From positions 128,820,036-128,884,035 of the forward strand of contig CM061921.1 of assembly GCA_031002005.1 (NCBI GenBank): 64,000 nt of DNA, written 5' to 3'. Below the pieces are notes generated by a model. The model saw nothing but the letters and a program-made list of their open reading frames with translations. It was not told the origin of the DNA and did no database searches. This DNA is from Vandiemenella viatica. Lineage: Eukaryota > Arthropoda > Insecta > Orthoptera > Morabidae. The position numbers were made by a program, and so were the translations under genes. Positions within the stretch are counted from its first letter, which is position 1. Each line of letters opens with the position of its first letter. Shown here piece by piece: positions 33,290-46,110 of this stretch.

Positions 33290-36200
33290 CCTCTTCCAAC
33301 CAAATGTCGACCTCTCCTTTACGTGGTGCGCCCTGTTTGCATGGACGAGGCTCTGGCGACTGAAAGATTCCTGGTATAAGGAGTCACCCACTGCTTGCCA
33401 AAAGTCTACTAAAGGAGCACATCCTTACCCTAGGGGTTCGATACGATCCTCAAAGGTGGATGAATCACGAATCATCAACGGCATGGAGATGCAGAAAACA
33501 ACGAGAAGACACTGCATTAAAGGCCCTAAAACTATCCCGAGGCCAAATATCCCTCTCAAATTACATACAGTTTGATGCATTCTTCCTGGGCAAAAATTCC
33601 CGATGTAAAATAGTCCCCCAATTGGAATCTCCGGGTGGGGACTGCTCAGGGAGGAATCATCAGAATGGACAGAAACATTCTACGAGTTGGAGCGTGGAAT
33701 GTTTGGAGTCTTAATAGGGCAGGTAGCTTAGAAAACGTAAAAAGGGAGATGGCACAACTAAAGTTAGATGTTGTTGGGATTAATGAGATTAAATGGAAGG
33801 ACGCACATTATTTTTGGTCTGTGGAACACAGGATAATTAGCACACTAAAAGGCCGGCGTTAGGGTGGGGTGGGGTGGTAAGCGGGTCAAATGTACCCGGG
33901 CCCGCCGGCTGATAGGGGAGGCCCGATCATCAGGCAGCAGGGGCTCCCAGGCCTCGAAGCCAATAATCCGAGACAGGATTAGTTTGATGAGGTTAGAAAC
34001 TAAGCCCGCCCCAACCACATTAGTACAAGTGTATATGGACGAAGAGATAGAGAAAATTATACGCAGAAATTGAAGAACTAATCCAGTATGTGAAGGGGGA
34101 GGAAAATCTAATAATCATGGGTGATTGGAATGCAATAGTGGGAGAAGGAAAAGTGGGGAATACTTGTAGGAACGTTTGGTCTAGGTGACAGAAATGAGCG
34201 GGCAAGCAAGTTGTTAAAATTTTGTGAAAGATATAAACTAGTCGTCGCTAACATACTAGTTTAAGAATTATGCAAGAGAGGATATACAGTAGCACCGGGA
34301 AACGTCCAGGGGATGCAGGTAGATAGATATCAGTGAGACTATATCATGGTCAAACAGAGTTTCAGGAATTAAATTCATGACTGTTAAGCATACGCAGGAG
34401 CGTTACATAGACTCTAAAAAGAATCTGATAGTTATGAAGTGCAGGATGAAAAAAGAAGCAATTTAAGCAGAACAGACTGGAAGTGAATAAAATGAAACAA
34501 TCTAACATGAGAGAATAATTGCAGAAATGGTACACTTGGGTCTAACAAGTAAATCTGAAAGGAAATTAAGTGAGGACGAATGGAATGCATTGAAGAGAGA
34601 AATAATGAATGCTGATAAAGAAATATTAGACTTTAGGGAACAACCCGACCGAAAACCTTGGATCACAGAAGAAATTTTGGAGCTCATGGATCAGAGGAGA
34701 AGATACAAAAATGCTCAGCATGAAGCAGGAAGAGAGCAATACAGGAAATTAAGAAATCAAATAAACAGGAAATGCAAAAAAAGAAAAAGAAAAACAACTT
34801 CAAGGAAAGTTTGAAGGAGTGTAAAAGGAAGTGGCCGTAGGCAAAGTAAATGTTACATATAAAGAGATCAAACAAATCTTTTGAGAAATGAACAAAAAAT
34901 GTGTATACATTAATGCTACCGTCGGGAAACCTCTTTTAAGCTCAGAAGATAGAGCTAACCTATGAAATAAATATATTGCGAAACTGTATGATCGGTTTCA
35001 TTTTAACAACAATGAAACAGAAATGAAGGGCGATGTCAACATTGATGACTTAGGAGATCCTGTTTCGAGGACAGAATTTGATAGAGCTGTGAATGACTTA
35101 AAATCAACTAAGGCAGTTATAATTGATGCGATTCGTGCATAAATTCTGAAATCACTAGGAGAAGAAGGAATTCAAAGATTATTCAACCTGATATCAAAAA
35201 GTTATGAAACAGGAGCAATTCCAACTGATTTTAATAAAAGCATCATCTTCATACTTCCGAATAAAGCACAAGCCCACAAATGTGAGAATTATCGCACCAT
35301 TAGTCTAACATCACATGTTTCAAAATTACTGACCAGAATAATATACATAAGAATGGAAAGAGTAGTAGAACGAATAGTAGGAGAAGATCAGTTTGAGTTT
35401 AGGAAAAAACACGGTTCAAGGGATGCAATTCTGGCTTTAAGATTAATACTTGAACTGCGGATCAAAACAAATCAATGATACATTTATGGCTTTTGTTGAT
35501 TTAGAAAAATGATAATGTTGGGTGGGACAAGATGTTCAAATTTTAAATAAGTCAGGTCTAAAATATCGAGATAGAAGAATACTTTATAAACAATATAAGA
35601 ATAAAGCTGTTATAACACAAGTAGATAATCATTAGAGACATGCTTCATTTACAAACGGTATGGGACAAGGTTATAGTCTATCCCAATTAATATTCAACTT
35701 GTATATAGAGGAAGCAATAAAAGTGAAGGAATTAATTAGTATGCTACGAATTAGTGATGACATTGCCTTGTTAGCATAACAGGCCGAGGATACTGAAAAA
35801 TTACTGAATGGCATGAACAAATTACTGAAGGAAGAGTTTGGACTAAATGTAAATCAGACCAAGGTAAAAGTGATGAAATGTAGCAGAAACAGTAACAATA
35901 AGATTAAATATGAAAATAAGATCGGATACGATAGAATAGGTAAGCGAATTCGGTTACTTGGGAAGTAAAATTACAACTGGGGCCGAAACAGGAATAGCAT
36001 TAACAGCCTTCATGAAAAAGAGGAATCTTTAGTTTCAAGTATTGATCCAGGACTTAGATAGAACTTTATAAAACTGTATGTAGTGGAGCACAGCTCTTTC
36101 TGGTTAGTGAATCATGGACTTTAGGTGTACCTGAAATAAGGAACATTTAGGCATTTGAAATGTGGTAGCTACAGAATGAATGTTAAAAGTGGACTGATAA

Positions 36201-36520
36201 AGTGCGAAATGAACGAGTTTTGGAAATGATAGGTGAGGTAAGAAGTTTGGGGCAGAGACTTACAGAAAGAAGAGATAGGATGGTAGATTAGATCATGTTT
36301 GAGTCATACAGGACTAGTTAATTTGATAGTGGAGGGAACATTCGAAGGTAAGAACTGTAGAGGAAGACAAAGATTAGAATATATGAAGCAGCTAATTGAG
36401 GACGTGGGTTGTAAGGGGTATGTTGAGATAAAGAGGTTGGTGCATGATAGGAAGGGATGTAGGATTGCATTAAACCAGTCGAAAGACTGATGGCACTTAA
36501 TATATTGATGTAATCTGAAC
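33290..36520 (+). pseudogene. RTE-type LINE (endonuclease-RT), near full length
   Basis: A plus-strand LINE of about 3.2 kb. The 5' UTR-like start (33290-33650) leads into an apurinic-type endonuclease N-terminus at 33664-33860 (ILRVGAWNVWSLNRAGSLEN, LKLDVVGINEIKWKD). A repeat fragment interrupts at 33863-34010. Later blocks are a linker (DRKPWITEEILELMDQRRRY, 34650-34705), RT fingers (CENYRTISLTSHVSKLLTRI, about 35281-35340), the palm (DDIALLA, about 35755-35780, then LNVNQTKVKVMKC) and a C-terminal zinc-finger-adjacent tail (VEGTFEGKNCRGRQRLEYMK, VGCKGYVEIKRLVHDRK, to 36490). Many stops and frameshifts. The part from 34636 on is repeated at 41261-43150. Confidence 0.85.
33863..34010 (-). 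mobile_element. SINE 3'-extension-like fragment (minus)
   Basis: Reverse complement of the segment at about 19935-20030 of the long SINE, sharing GGGCCCGGGTACATTTGACC and the flanking GGGCCTCCCC stretch. It splits the endonuclease region of the RTE-type LINE. No head or target duplication was identified. Confidence 0.65.
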
Positions 36521-36639
36521 AACAATCATACCGGAGACGCGGTATATGCGATAGTTAATTGACTTTTTATCATTATTTTATAAATATATTTATATAATAT
36601 CATAATATACATAATTTTAACCGATTGTTATGTGTGAGC

Positions 36640-36835
36640 GATAACGATCTGGCCTATTATTCTGTAGATTGCCTCATCGTGAGTTCGATTTTCCAAGGTT
36701 TCCAAAAATCACTACAGGTGTATTTCGGAATGGTTCCTTCTGACATCCATGGCCGATTTACTTCCCGTTCCTTGCCCTCATCCTTTCCCGTCTCTAATGA
36801 ACCCTACGTAGACGAGGCGCAGAGCCGTAAAAAGT
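36640..36835 (+). mobile_element. Degenerate SINE (copy A)
   Basis: Head remnant (AACGATCTGGCCTATTATTC ... GTGAGTTCGATTTTCC) followed by the common SINE body (AAGGTTTCCAAAAATCAC, CCATGGCCGATTTACTTCCC) and the 3' motif (CGTCTCTAATGAACCCTACG, then AGAGCCGTAAAAA). Same family as 11924-12133 and 49723-49951. Its counterpart in copy B is 43280-43475. Confidence 0.7.
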
Positions 36836-37461
36836 ATAAAATTTCAACTTCAGTGAATCAAGCAAAACTTTTAGGTTTAGCTTCGTTTTGGTATAGAAAT
36901 GAAATGGCATAAATTTATATCGACTCATATCTATTGATATTAATTAGATTTATATGATTACCATAGTGTTGGCTCTTTTGTTCATAGTTCTCCTTATATT
37001 TTATAGTAAGTTTTGTGATGACACCCTTGCGTTTAAAGGAAATATAGTCTGTTACTCTAAGTGATCATCAATAGCTTTAATTCTCACAAACTTATATTGT
37101 ATAAAATAGGGCGTTCAACTAAAACAATATGAGATAACAATAACAATGAATAGGTAGACCTATATGTTCAAAGTAGCGCCAGGGCTAATATTAATAGTCA
37201 GGGGCCGCCACTGGGTCGCGTGGTAAGCCGAGCGGAGACCAAGTGACCTAATGTAGAGAAAATAGGTTACTATGAGAGATCATCAGTGTGAAAATCGCGA
37301 TCGTCGAACGGGCAAGTCTGATAAATAGTCACGTCACCTCTGGTTTCTCTCCCTAAAGCAGTTCTGCCTGATGCGCCTCCATTTAGGAGAAATCGAGGGT
37401 TAAAGAATGTGTAAAAATCGTGTCTAAATGATTTATAGCTGTAGGGAAGAACGAATATTTA

Positions 37462-37550
37462 TAACGCCGGTTTGGCTGAGCGTTTTGAGGTGGGGCGTTC
37501 GTATGCGGGTAGGTCTTGAGTTCTATCCCACGATCCGCGAGTTTTTTATT
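37462..37550 (+). repeat. tRNA-like sequence (copy A)
   Basis: GCCGGTTTGGCTGAGCG (A-box-like) followed about 45 bp later by GAGTTCTATCC (a degenerate B box). This is the spacing of a tRNA or a tRNA-derived SINE head. The cloverleaf is not convincing and no anticodon arm can be assigned, so it is probably a SINE relic. Counterpart at about 44103-44180. Confidence 0.35.
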
Positions 37551-37684
37551 TTTTTATTTATGTTTGTTTTCGCTATTCGAACTTGAAGTGTAGCAAATTT
37601 GTTTTTAAACAAATTATTTATTTTCATTTGAGAAATAGGCAAATTTTTGTATGATTTAAATCATAAAAACATTTGAAACAAAAA

Positions 37685-39480
37685 TTACTTGCACACTGGG
37701 AACATTTTGTAAAGGGTATCCTTCCACAGCCACATAAAGTATTCCTCTCGGGTGTCCAGCCGGATGGTGTTGTAGAAACACGACGTTTCGACAGCTAGCT
37801 CTGCTGTCTTCATCAGGTATCTTGTAGCTGTCGCAAGCTGACTTTCACCACCTTGGTCGAGTGACATGTACGAATTTTTCGTGCGAAAGCAGAATTAAAA
37901 CGTGTTGTATACAATGAAAACGATGACACGCATCTGAAAATTGTAGGTGGAAATTGAGTAATAATGTTGTTGATAAAACACTAATAATGCATGTTGTAAT
38001 GCTAATGTTCAAGTCAAGAAAATGATGTTCGTAGATTTTATGGTGAGAATAATATATTTTATGTCGTAAATGGTGCAAGATTGCATTCTGACAGTGATAG
38101 TAAATTTTAAAGCATTAACAATGGAAGATTTCAAACAAGTGGTGATAGGCTATTTCGAGGATGTGATGAGATGTCTTATGGTACAAGGAAATTTAGGAGA
38201 AATAGTGGAAAAAATTTATTTGTAGATAACAATTAAGATAAATAAATTCTCGGGCTACCTGCCGTGTATAAATGCCACAATTATCGGACGCTTTGGGGGT
38301 CTATCACTGCCCTCATTTTTAAACAACTGTAAAACTGTAATGACTGTTTGTTTTGACGGTGCTGCTGTAGCGGTGGAAGACAAAAGCAGACACTGCGTGA
38401 TGACGTCACCCATAGTTCTTCTCCTTACCGAAGCTTCGCTGCTTCAAATATTTTGATGGCCTTGTTCCAGGTCACACTAAGCTGGTATCCATTGTCCGTG
38501 ATAACTGAAGTATCAGCTGTTCTTATTTCAACATCTTCTGTTATTATACTGTCCAAGAAATTCTCTGACCCGTGCTAAAATTATTGTGTTTTTGAATTTA
38601 AAAGTATGTCCGCCTTGGACACTGTGTTCGGCCACTGCTGATTTCTCTTCCTGGCCAAGGCGAACATTTCTTACGTGCTCGATACACCGCTGCCCTTTTA
38701 CGATATAAATACGGCCACATTCACATGGAATGTAATAAACACCAGGGGTTCGTAATCCTAGGTCATCCTTAATGCTGCCAGCAAACTTTTTAATTTTTTC
38801 TGGTGGTCTGAAAATTGTCTCTACTCTATGTTAAATCAGCATTATACCTATTTCAGAACTTAGCGCACCAACTAAAGGTGAGGAGCTTAGTGTCAATATG
38901 ACCTTTCTGTCGATCTTCCGTCGTCCTTAACGCGCGACTATTCTGCCCCTGGTTGAAACCATTATTCAAGAAGGTTCTCTGGAAATAGTCCAATTCACCC
39001 TCAAGGCAATCTCTGTCACATATCCCTAGTGTTCTATGTACTAGGTAGAATTAAATAGTGTTGTGTTGCGCTGTTAGCGTTTTAACACAAGTCGGTAAGG
39101 GTAAGCTTACAATAAAGATAGTATCCAATTGAATATTCGGCACGTATTATAACTAATACATCAAGAAATGACAGGCAATTCCATGGTAAACTAAACATTT
39201 TGATGGACAGAATTCAGATAGACCAGGAATTCGTCAAGGCTGTTGCTACTTTGTGGCCAAATCATAAAAGTGCCGTCAACAAGTGTAGAAACATTTCGCC
39301 TGGAGCGGAGAATTCTTAAGTGCTTCTTGTTCAAAATACCCCATTAAAAACTATTAACGACCGGTGAAAATGGCGAGCCTATTACTACCCCATCCACTTG
39401 CTGGTAATATTGTCCTTCAATCCGGAAATAGGTTAGGAAATGATATAGTAATAGATAAAATTATATAGGTAATATAGTTA
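37685..39480 (-). pseudogene. Penelope-like element (copy A)
   Basis: Minus-strand Penelope-like retroelement. RT relics near 39300-39220 read LVDGTFMIWPQSSNSLDEFL in the sister copy, in place of the usual YVDD-type motif. Further down, at about 38780-38640, lies the GIY-YIG endonuclease start (the sister copy reads PGVYYIPCECGRIYIGKGQR). The 3' end at 37700-37830 carries a hammerhead motif. Penelope-like elements pair RT with a GIY-YIG nuclease (family knowledge). Coding regions are broken. Confidence 0.8.
37780..37820 (-). ncRNA. Hammerhead ribozyme motif (copy A)
   Basis: On the minus strand: CTGATGA (37816-37810), a perfect 6-bp stem II GACAGC/GCTGTC (37808-37803 with 37795-37790) closing a 7-nt loop, then GAAA (37789-37786) and CGTCGTGTTTC. 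These are the two invariant hammerhead core boxes in correct order and spacing. Hammerheads with a very short stem III are known in the terminal repeats of Penelope-like elements, and this one lies at the end of such an element. Confidence 0.75.
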
Positions 39481-39484
39481 AAAT

Positions 39485-39825
39485 ATTTATGGTAAATAAT
39501 AATGAAAGTTTTCTTGCAAATAATAGTAGATACTATAGTGCCAAAAATTACAGAATTTACAGTGGATAAGATAGGGTGCAAAGTGGAAGCAATAATTTAC
39601 AGTGTAAGATATAGGACTAGGAGACTTTCATGGCCACTGTGTTACACCCTGGTACCTGTAACTAAGTTACAGGAAAGACAATATAAGTTAGCTATTGACA
39701 CAGTATCTAAAGTTACATTATTATTAAAATATATTTTTGCTCTTAATGGATTAACACTGCCTGATTACAGAAAAACGGGATCAAATAGAAATAAAATTAT
39801 TCATAGACTACTATTGGTATCAAAG
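39485..39825 (+). other. Unassigned open frame upstream of Tc1 fragment
   Basis: An open frame from 39502 (MKVFLQIIVDTIVPKITEFT...) runs to 39915 and into the Tc1 fragment. Its first ~110 residues match no family I recognise, and its identical counterpart is at 46132-46560. It may be chance. The conservation between copies reflects the recent duplication, not selection. Confidence 0.3.
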
Positions 39826-40175
39826 CTGTTTTCCAGGATAACAATGCGCCATGTCACCGGGCCATCACTGTTCGCGATTGGTTTGAAGAACATTCGGGAC
39901 AATTCCAGCCGATGATTTGGCCACTGCGATCGCCCGACATGAATCCCATCGAACATTTAAGGGACCTAATCGAGAGATCAGTTCGTGCACAAAATCCTCC
40001 ACCGGCCACACTTTCAGAATTGTGGACGTCTATAGAGGCTGCATGGCTCAATATTTCTCCAGATGATTTCCAATGACTCGTGGAGTCCATGCCACGTCGT
40101 GTTGCTGCACTTCGCCGGGCAAACGGAGAACCGACACGCTATTAGCAGGGTATCCCATGACTTTTGTCACCTCAG
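39826..40175 (+). pseudogene. Tc1-like transposase C-terminal fragment (copy A)
   Basis: Plus-strand 3' end of a Tc1-family transposase. It has NNAPCHRAITVRDWFEEH after the second catalytic Asp region, IWPLRSPDMNPIEHLRDLIE with the catalytic Glu, then VESMPRRVAALRRANGEPTR before a stop near 40142 and a terminal-repeat-like CTCAGTGTATA. The N-terminus and first Asp are absent. One TGA (about 40076) interrupts it. Confidence 0.85.
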
Positions 40176-40260
40176 TGTATATCTGTCTTCGGTCTAAGGC
40201 ACGCGGAAATCATTCCAAAAGATTCGGGAAAAATTATGAACATACCCATCAAAGATGGCG

Positions 40261-41260
40261 NNNNNNNNNNNNNNNNNNNNNNNNNNNNNNNNNNNNNNNN
40301 NNNNNNNNNNNNNNNNNNNNNNNNNNNNNNNNNNNNNNNNNNNNNNNNNNNNNNNNNNNNNNNNNNNNNNNNNNNNNNNNNNNNNNNNNNNNNNNNNNNN
40401 NNNNNNNNNNNNNNNNNNNNNNNNNNNNNNNNNNNNNNNNNNNNNNNNNNNNNNNNNNNNNNNNNNNNNNNNNNNNNNNNNNNNNNNNNNNNNNNNNNNN
40501 NNNNNNNNNNNNNNNNNNNNNNNNNNNNNNNNNNNNNNNNNNNNNNNNNNNNNNNNNNNNNNNNNNNNNNNNNNNNNNNNNNNNNNNNNNNNNNNNNNNN
40601 NNNNNNNNNNNNNNNNNNNNNNNNNNNNNNNNNNNNNNNNNNNNNNNNNNNNNNNNNNNNNNNNNNNNNNNNNNNNNNNNNNNNNNNNNNNNNNNNNNNN
40701 NNNNNNNNNNNNNNNNNNNNNNNNNNNNNNNNNNNNNNNNNNNNNNNNNNNNNNNNNNNNNNNNNNNNNNNNNNNNNNNNNNNNNNNNNNNNNNNNNNNN
40801 NNNNNNNNNNNNNNNNNNNNNNNNNNNNNNNNNNNNNNNNNNNNNNNNNNNNNNNNNNNNNNNNNNNNNNNNNNNNNNNNNNNNNNNNNNNNNNNNNNNN
40901 NNNNNNNNNNNNNNNNNNNNNNNNNNNNNNNNNNNNNNNNNNNNNNNNNNNNNNNNNNNNNNNNNNNNNNNNNNNNNNNNNNNNNNNNNNNNNNNNNNNN
41001 NNNNNNNNNNNNNNNNNNNNNNNNNNNNNNNNNNNNNNNNNNNNNNNNNNNNNNNNNNNNNNNNNNNNNNNNNNNNNNNNNNNNNNNNNNNNNNNNNNNN
41101 NNNNNNNNNNNNNNNNNNNNNNNNNNNNNNNNNNNNNNNNNNNNNNNNNNNNNNNNNNNNNNNNNNNNNNNNNNNNNNNNNNNNNNNNNNNNNNNNNNNN
41201 NNNNNNNNNNNNNNNNNNNNNNNNNNNNNNNNNNNNNNNNNNNNNNNNNNNNNNNNNNNN
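40261..41260. other. Assembly gap, exactly 1000 N
   Basis: A run of 1000 N, the fixed size used for gaps of unknown length. It separates the two copies of the 5.6-kb block. Open frames running through it are artefacts. Confidence 1.
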
Positions 41261-43150
41261 GGGAACACCCGACCGAAAACCTTGGATCACAGAAGAAATT
41301 TTGGAGCTCATGGATCAGAGGAGGAAGATACAAAGAATGCTCAGCATGAAGCAGGAAGAGAGCAATACAGGAAATTAAGAAATCAAATAAACAGGAAATG
41401 GCAAAAAAAAGAAAAAGAAAAACAACTTCAAGGAAAGTTTGAAGGAGTGTAAAAGGAAGTGGCCGTAGGCAAAGTAAATGTTACATATAAAGAGATCAAA
41501 ACAAATCTTTTGAGAAATGAACAAAAAATGTGTATACATTAATGCTACCGTCGGGAAACCTCTTTTAAGCTCAGAAGATAGAGCTAACCTATGAAATAAA
41601 TATATTGCGAAACTGTATGATCGGTTTCATTTTAACAACAATGAAACAGAAATGAAGGGCGATGTCAACATTGATGACTTAGGAGATCCTGTTTCGAGGA
41701 CAGAATTTGATAGAGCTGTGAATGACTTAAAAATCAACTAAGGCAGTTATAATTGATGCGATTCGTGCATAAATTCTGAAATCACTAGGAGAAGAAGGAA
41801 TTCAAAGATTATTCAACCTGATATCAAAAAGTTATGAAACAGGAGCAATTCCAACTGATTTTAATAAAAGCATCATCTTCATACTTCCGAATAAAGCACA
41901 AGCCCACAAATGTGAGAATTATCGCACCATTAGTCTAAACATCACAATGTTTCAAAATTACTGACCAGAATAATATACATAAGAATGGAAAGAGTAGTAG
42001 AACGAATAGTAGGAGAAGATCAGTTTGAGTTTAGGAAAAAACACGGTTCAAGGGATGCAATTCTGGCTTTAAGATTAATACTTGAAACTGCGGATCAAAA
42101 CAAATCAATGATACATTTATGGCTTTTGTTGATTTAGAAAAAATGATAATGTTGGGTGGGACAAGATGTTCAAATTTTAAATAAGTCAGGTCTAAAATAT
42201 CGAGATAGAAGAATACTTTATAAACAATATAAGAATAAAGCTGTTATAACACAAGTAGATAATCATTAGAGACATGCTTCATTTACAAACGGTATGGGAC
42301 AAGGTTATAGTCTATCCCAATTAATATTCAACTTGTATATAGAGGAAGCAATAAAAGTGAAGGAATTAATTAGTATGCTACGAATTAGTGATGACATTGC
42401 CTTGTTAGCATAACAGGCCGAGGATACTGAAAAATTACTGAATGGCATGAACAAATTACTGAAGGAAGAGTTTGGACTAAATGTAAATCAGACCAAGGTA
42501 AAAGTGATGAAATGTAGCAGAAACAGTAACAATAAGATTAAATATGAAAATAAGATCGGATACGATAGAATAGGTAAGCGAATTCGGTTACTTGGGAAGT
42601 AAAATTACAACTGGGGCCGAAACAGGAATAGCATTAACAGCCTTCATGAAAAAGAGGAATCTTTTAGTTTCAAGTATTGATCCAGGACTTAGATAGAACT
42701 TTATAAAACTGTATGTATGGAGCACAGCTCTTTCTGTAGTGAATCATGGACTTTAGGTGTACCTGAAATAAGGAACATTTAGGCATTTGAAATGTGGTGC
42801 TACAGAAGAATGTTAAAAGTGGACTGATAAAGTATGAATGAACGAGTTTTGGAAATGATAGGTGAGGAAAGAAGTTTGGGGCAGAGACTTACAGACAGAA
42901 GAGATAGGATGGTAGTTGGTAGATCATGTTTTGAGTCATGCATGACTAGTTAATTTGTTAGTGGAGGGAACATTCGAAGGTAAGAAACTGTAGAGGAAGA
43001 CAAAGATTAGAATATATGAAGCAGCTAATTGAGGACGTGGGTTGTAAGGGGTATGTTGAGATAAAGAGGTTGGTGCATGATAGGAAGGGATGTAGGATTG
43101 CATTAAACCAATCGAAATACTGATGGCACTTAATATATTGATGTAATCTG
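41261..43150 (+). pseudogene. RTE-type LINE, 3' part (copy B)
   Basis: Second copy of the LINE at 34636-36520, with the same RT and C-terminal blocks (ITEEILELMDQRRK near 41285-41330; DQFEFRKKHGSRDAILALRL near 42020-42080; VGCKGYVEIKRLVHDRK near 43040-43085). Its 5' part would lie in the gap. Extra 1-bp indels move frames compared with copy A. Confidence 0.85.
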
Positions 43151-43279
43151 AACAACAATCATGCCGGAGACGCGGTATATGCGATAGTTAATTGACTTTT
43201 TATCATTATTTTATAAATATATTTATATAATATCATAATATACATAATTTTAACCGATTGTTATGTGTGAGCGATAACG

Positions 43280-43475
43280 ATCTGGCCTATTATTCTGTAG
43301 ATTGCTCATCGTGAGTTCGGTTTTCCAAGGTTTCCAAAAATCACTACAGGTGTATTTCGGAATGGTTCCTTCTGACATCCATAGGCAGATTGACTTCCCG
43401 TTCCTTGCCCTCATCCTTTCCCCGTCTCTAATGAACCCTACGTAGACGAGGCCGCAAAGCCGTAAAAAGTATAAA
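43280..43475 (+). mobile_element. Degenerate SINE (copy B)
   Basis: Counterpart of 36640-36835 with the same body and 3' motif; differs by a few substitutions and small indels. Confidence 0.65.
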
Positions 43476-44259
43476 ATTTCAACTTCAGTGAATCAAACAA
43501 AACTTTTAGGTTTAGCTTCGTTTTGGTATAGAAATTAAATGGCATAAATTTATATCGACTTCATATCTATTGAAATTAATTAGATTTATATGATTACCAT
43601 AGTGTTGGCTCTTTTGTTCATAGTTCTCTTTATATTTTATAGAAAGTTTTGTCATGACACCCTTGCGTTTAAAGGAAATAAATTCTGTTACTCTAAGTGA
43701 TCATCAATAGCTTAAATTCTCACAAACTTATATTGTAGAAAATAGGGCGTTCAACTAAAACAATATGAGATAACAATAACAATGAATAGGTAGACCTATA
43801 TGTTCAAAGTAGCGCCAGGGCTAATAGTAATAGTCAGGGGCCGCCACTGGGTCGCGTGGTAAGCCGAGCGGAGACCAGGTGACCTAATGTAGAGAAAATA
43901 GGTTACTATGAGAGATCATCAATGTGAAAATCGCGATCGTCGAACGGGCAAGTCTGATAAATAGTACGTCACCTCTGGTTTCTCGCCCTAAAGCAGTTCT
44001 GCCTGATGCGCCTCCATTTAGGAGAAATCGAGGGTTAAAAAATGTGTAAAAATCGTGTCTAAATGATTTATAGCTGTAGGGAAGAACGAATATTTATAAC
44101 GCCGGTTTGGCTGAGCGTTTTGAGGTGGGGCGTTCGTATGCGGGTAGGTCTTGAGTTCTATCCACGATCCGCGAGTTTTTTTTTTTATTTATGTTTGTTT
44201 TCGCTATTCGAACTTGAAGTGTAGCAAATTTGTTTTTAACAAATTCTCCAAATTAGTTA

Positions 44260-46110
44260 TTTTCATTTGAGAAATAGGCAAATTTTTGTATGATTTAAAT
44301 CATAAAAACATTTGAAACAAAAATTACTTGCACACTGGGAACATTTTGTAAAGGGTATTCTTCCACGCCACATAAAGTATTCCTCTCGGGTGTCCAGCCG
44401 GATGGTGTTATAGAAACACGACGTTTCGACAGCTAGCTCTGCTGTCTTCATCAGGTATCTTTTAGCTGTCGCAAGCTGACTTTCACCGCCTTGGTCGAGT
44501 GACATGTACGAATTTTTCGTGCGAAAGCAGAATTAAAACGTGTTGTATACAATGAAAACGATGACACGCATCTGAAAATTGTAGGTGGAAACTGAGTAAT
44601 AATGTTGTTGATAAAACACTAATAATGCATGTTGTAATGCTACTGTTCAAGTCAAGAAAATGATGTTCGTAGATTTTATGGTGAGAATAATATATTTTAT
44701 GTCGTAAATGGCGCAAGATTGCATTCTGACAGTGATAGTAAATTTTAAAGCATTAACAATGGAAGATTTCAAACAAGTGGTGATAGGCTATTTCGAGGAT
44801 GTGATGAGATGTCTTATGGTACAAGGAAATTTAGGAGAAATAGTGGAAAAAGTTTATTTGTAGATAACAATTAAGATAAATAAATTCTCGGGCTACCTGC
44901 CGTGTATAAATGCCACAATTATCGGACGCTTTGGGGGTCTATCACTGCCCTCATTTTTAAACAACTGTAAAACTGTAATGACTGTTTGTTTTGACGGTGC
45001 TGCTGTAGCGGTGGAAGACAAAAGCAGACACTGCGTGATGACGTCACCCATAGTTCTTCTCCTTACCGAAGCTTCGCTGCTTCAAATATTTTGATGGCCT
45101 TGTTCCAGGTCACACTAAGCTGGTATCCATTGTCCGTGATAACTGAAGTATCAGCTGTTCTTATTTCAACATCTTCTGTTATTATACTGTCCAAGAAATT
45201 CTCTGACCCGTGCTAAAATTATTGTGTTTTTTAATTTAAAAGTATGTCCGCCTTGGACACTGTGTTCGGCCACTGCTGATTTCTCTTCCTGGCCAAGGCG
45301 AACAATTTCTTACGTGCTCGATACACCGCTGCCCTTTTCCGATATAAATACGGCCACATTCACATGGAATGTAATAAACACCAGGGGTTCGTAATCCTAG
45401 GTCATCCTTAAATGCTGCCAGCAAACTTTTTAATTTTTTTCTGGTGGTCTGAAAATTGTCTCTACTCTATGTTAAATCAGAACTTAGGCGCAGCCAACTA
45501 AAGGTGAGGAGCTTAGTGTCAATATGACCTTTCTGTCGATCTTCCGTCGTCCCTTAACGCGCGACTATTCTGCCCCCTGGTTGAAACCATTATTCAAGAA
45601 GGTTCTCTGGAAATAGTCCAATTCACCCTCAAGGCAATCTCTGTCACATATCCCTAGTGTATCTATGTACTAGGTAGAATAAATAGTGTTGTGTTGCGCT
45701 GTTAGCGTTTTAACACAAGTCGGTAAGGGTAAGCTTACAATAAAGATAGTATCCAATTGAATTATTCGGCACGTATTATAACTAATACATCAAGAAATGA
45801 CAGGCAATTCCATGGTAAACTAAACATTTTGATGGACAGAAATTCAGATAGACCAGGAATTCGTCAAGGCTGTTGCTACTTTGTGGCCAAATCATAAAAG
45901 TGCCGTCAACAAGTGTAGAAACATTTCGCCTGGAGCGGAGAATTCTTAAGTGCTTCTTGTTCAAAATACCCCATTAAAAACTATTAACGACCGGTGAAAA
46001 TGGCGAGCCTATTACTACCCCATCCACTTGCTGGTAATATTGTCCTTCAATCCGGAAATAGGTTAGGAAATGATATAGTAATAGATAAAATTATATAGGT
46101 AATAAAGTTA
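44260..46110 (-). pseudogene. Penelope-like element (copy B)
   Basis: Counterpart of 37685-39480. The minus-strand frame 45424-45236 shows the GIY-YIG start (PGVYYIPCECGRIYIGKGQR). 45964-45782 shows the RT relic with LVDGTFMIWPQ, where the second catalytic Asp has become Gly. Broken by frameshifts; the 3' end has a hammerhead motif. Confidence 0.8.
44418..44458 (-). ncRNA. Hammerhead ribozyme motif (copy B)
   Basis: Same core as copy A: CTGATGA (44454-44448), stem II GACAGC/GCTGTC, GAAA (44427-44424), CGTCGTGTTTC. Core and stem II are unchanged between copies. Confidence 0.75.

Larger units (their letters stand above)
34636..40260 (+). repeat. 5.6-kb duplicated block, copy A
   Basis: This segment and 41261-46880 are near-identical and in the same orientation, colinear through LINE, SINE, tRNA-like sequence, Penelope-like element and Tc1 fragment. 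Copy A runs straight into the N gap at GATGGCG; copy B continues past the same point. Differences are mostly 1-bp indels and single substitutions, plus a few small indels. Confidence 0.95.

Noticed and set aside
40073..41452. Several very long open frames (340-460 codons) across 40.1-41.4 kb
   Set aside because: They consist mostly of the N gap and are translation artefacts.
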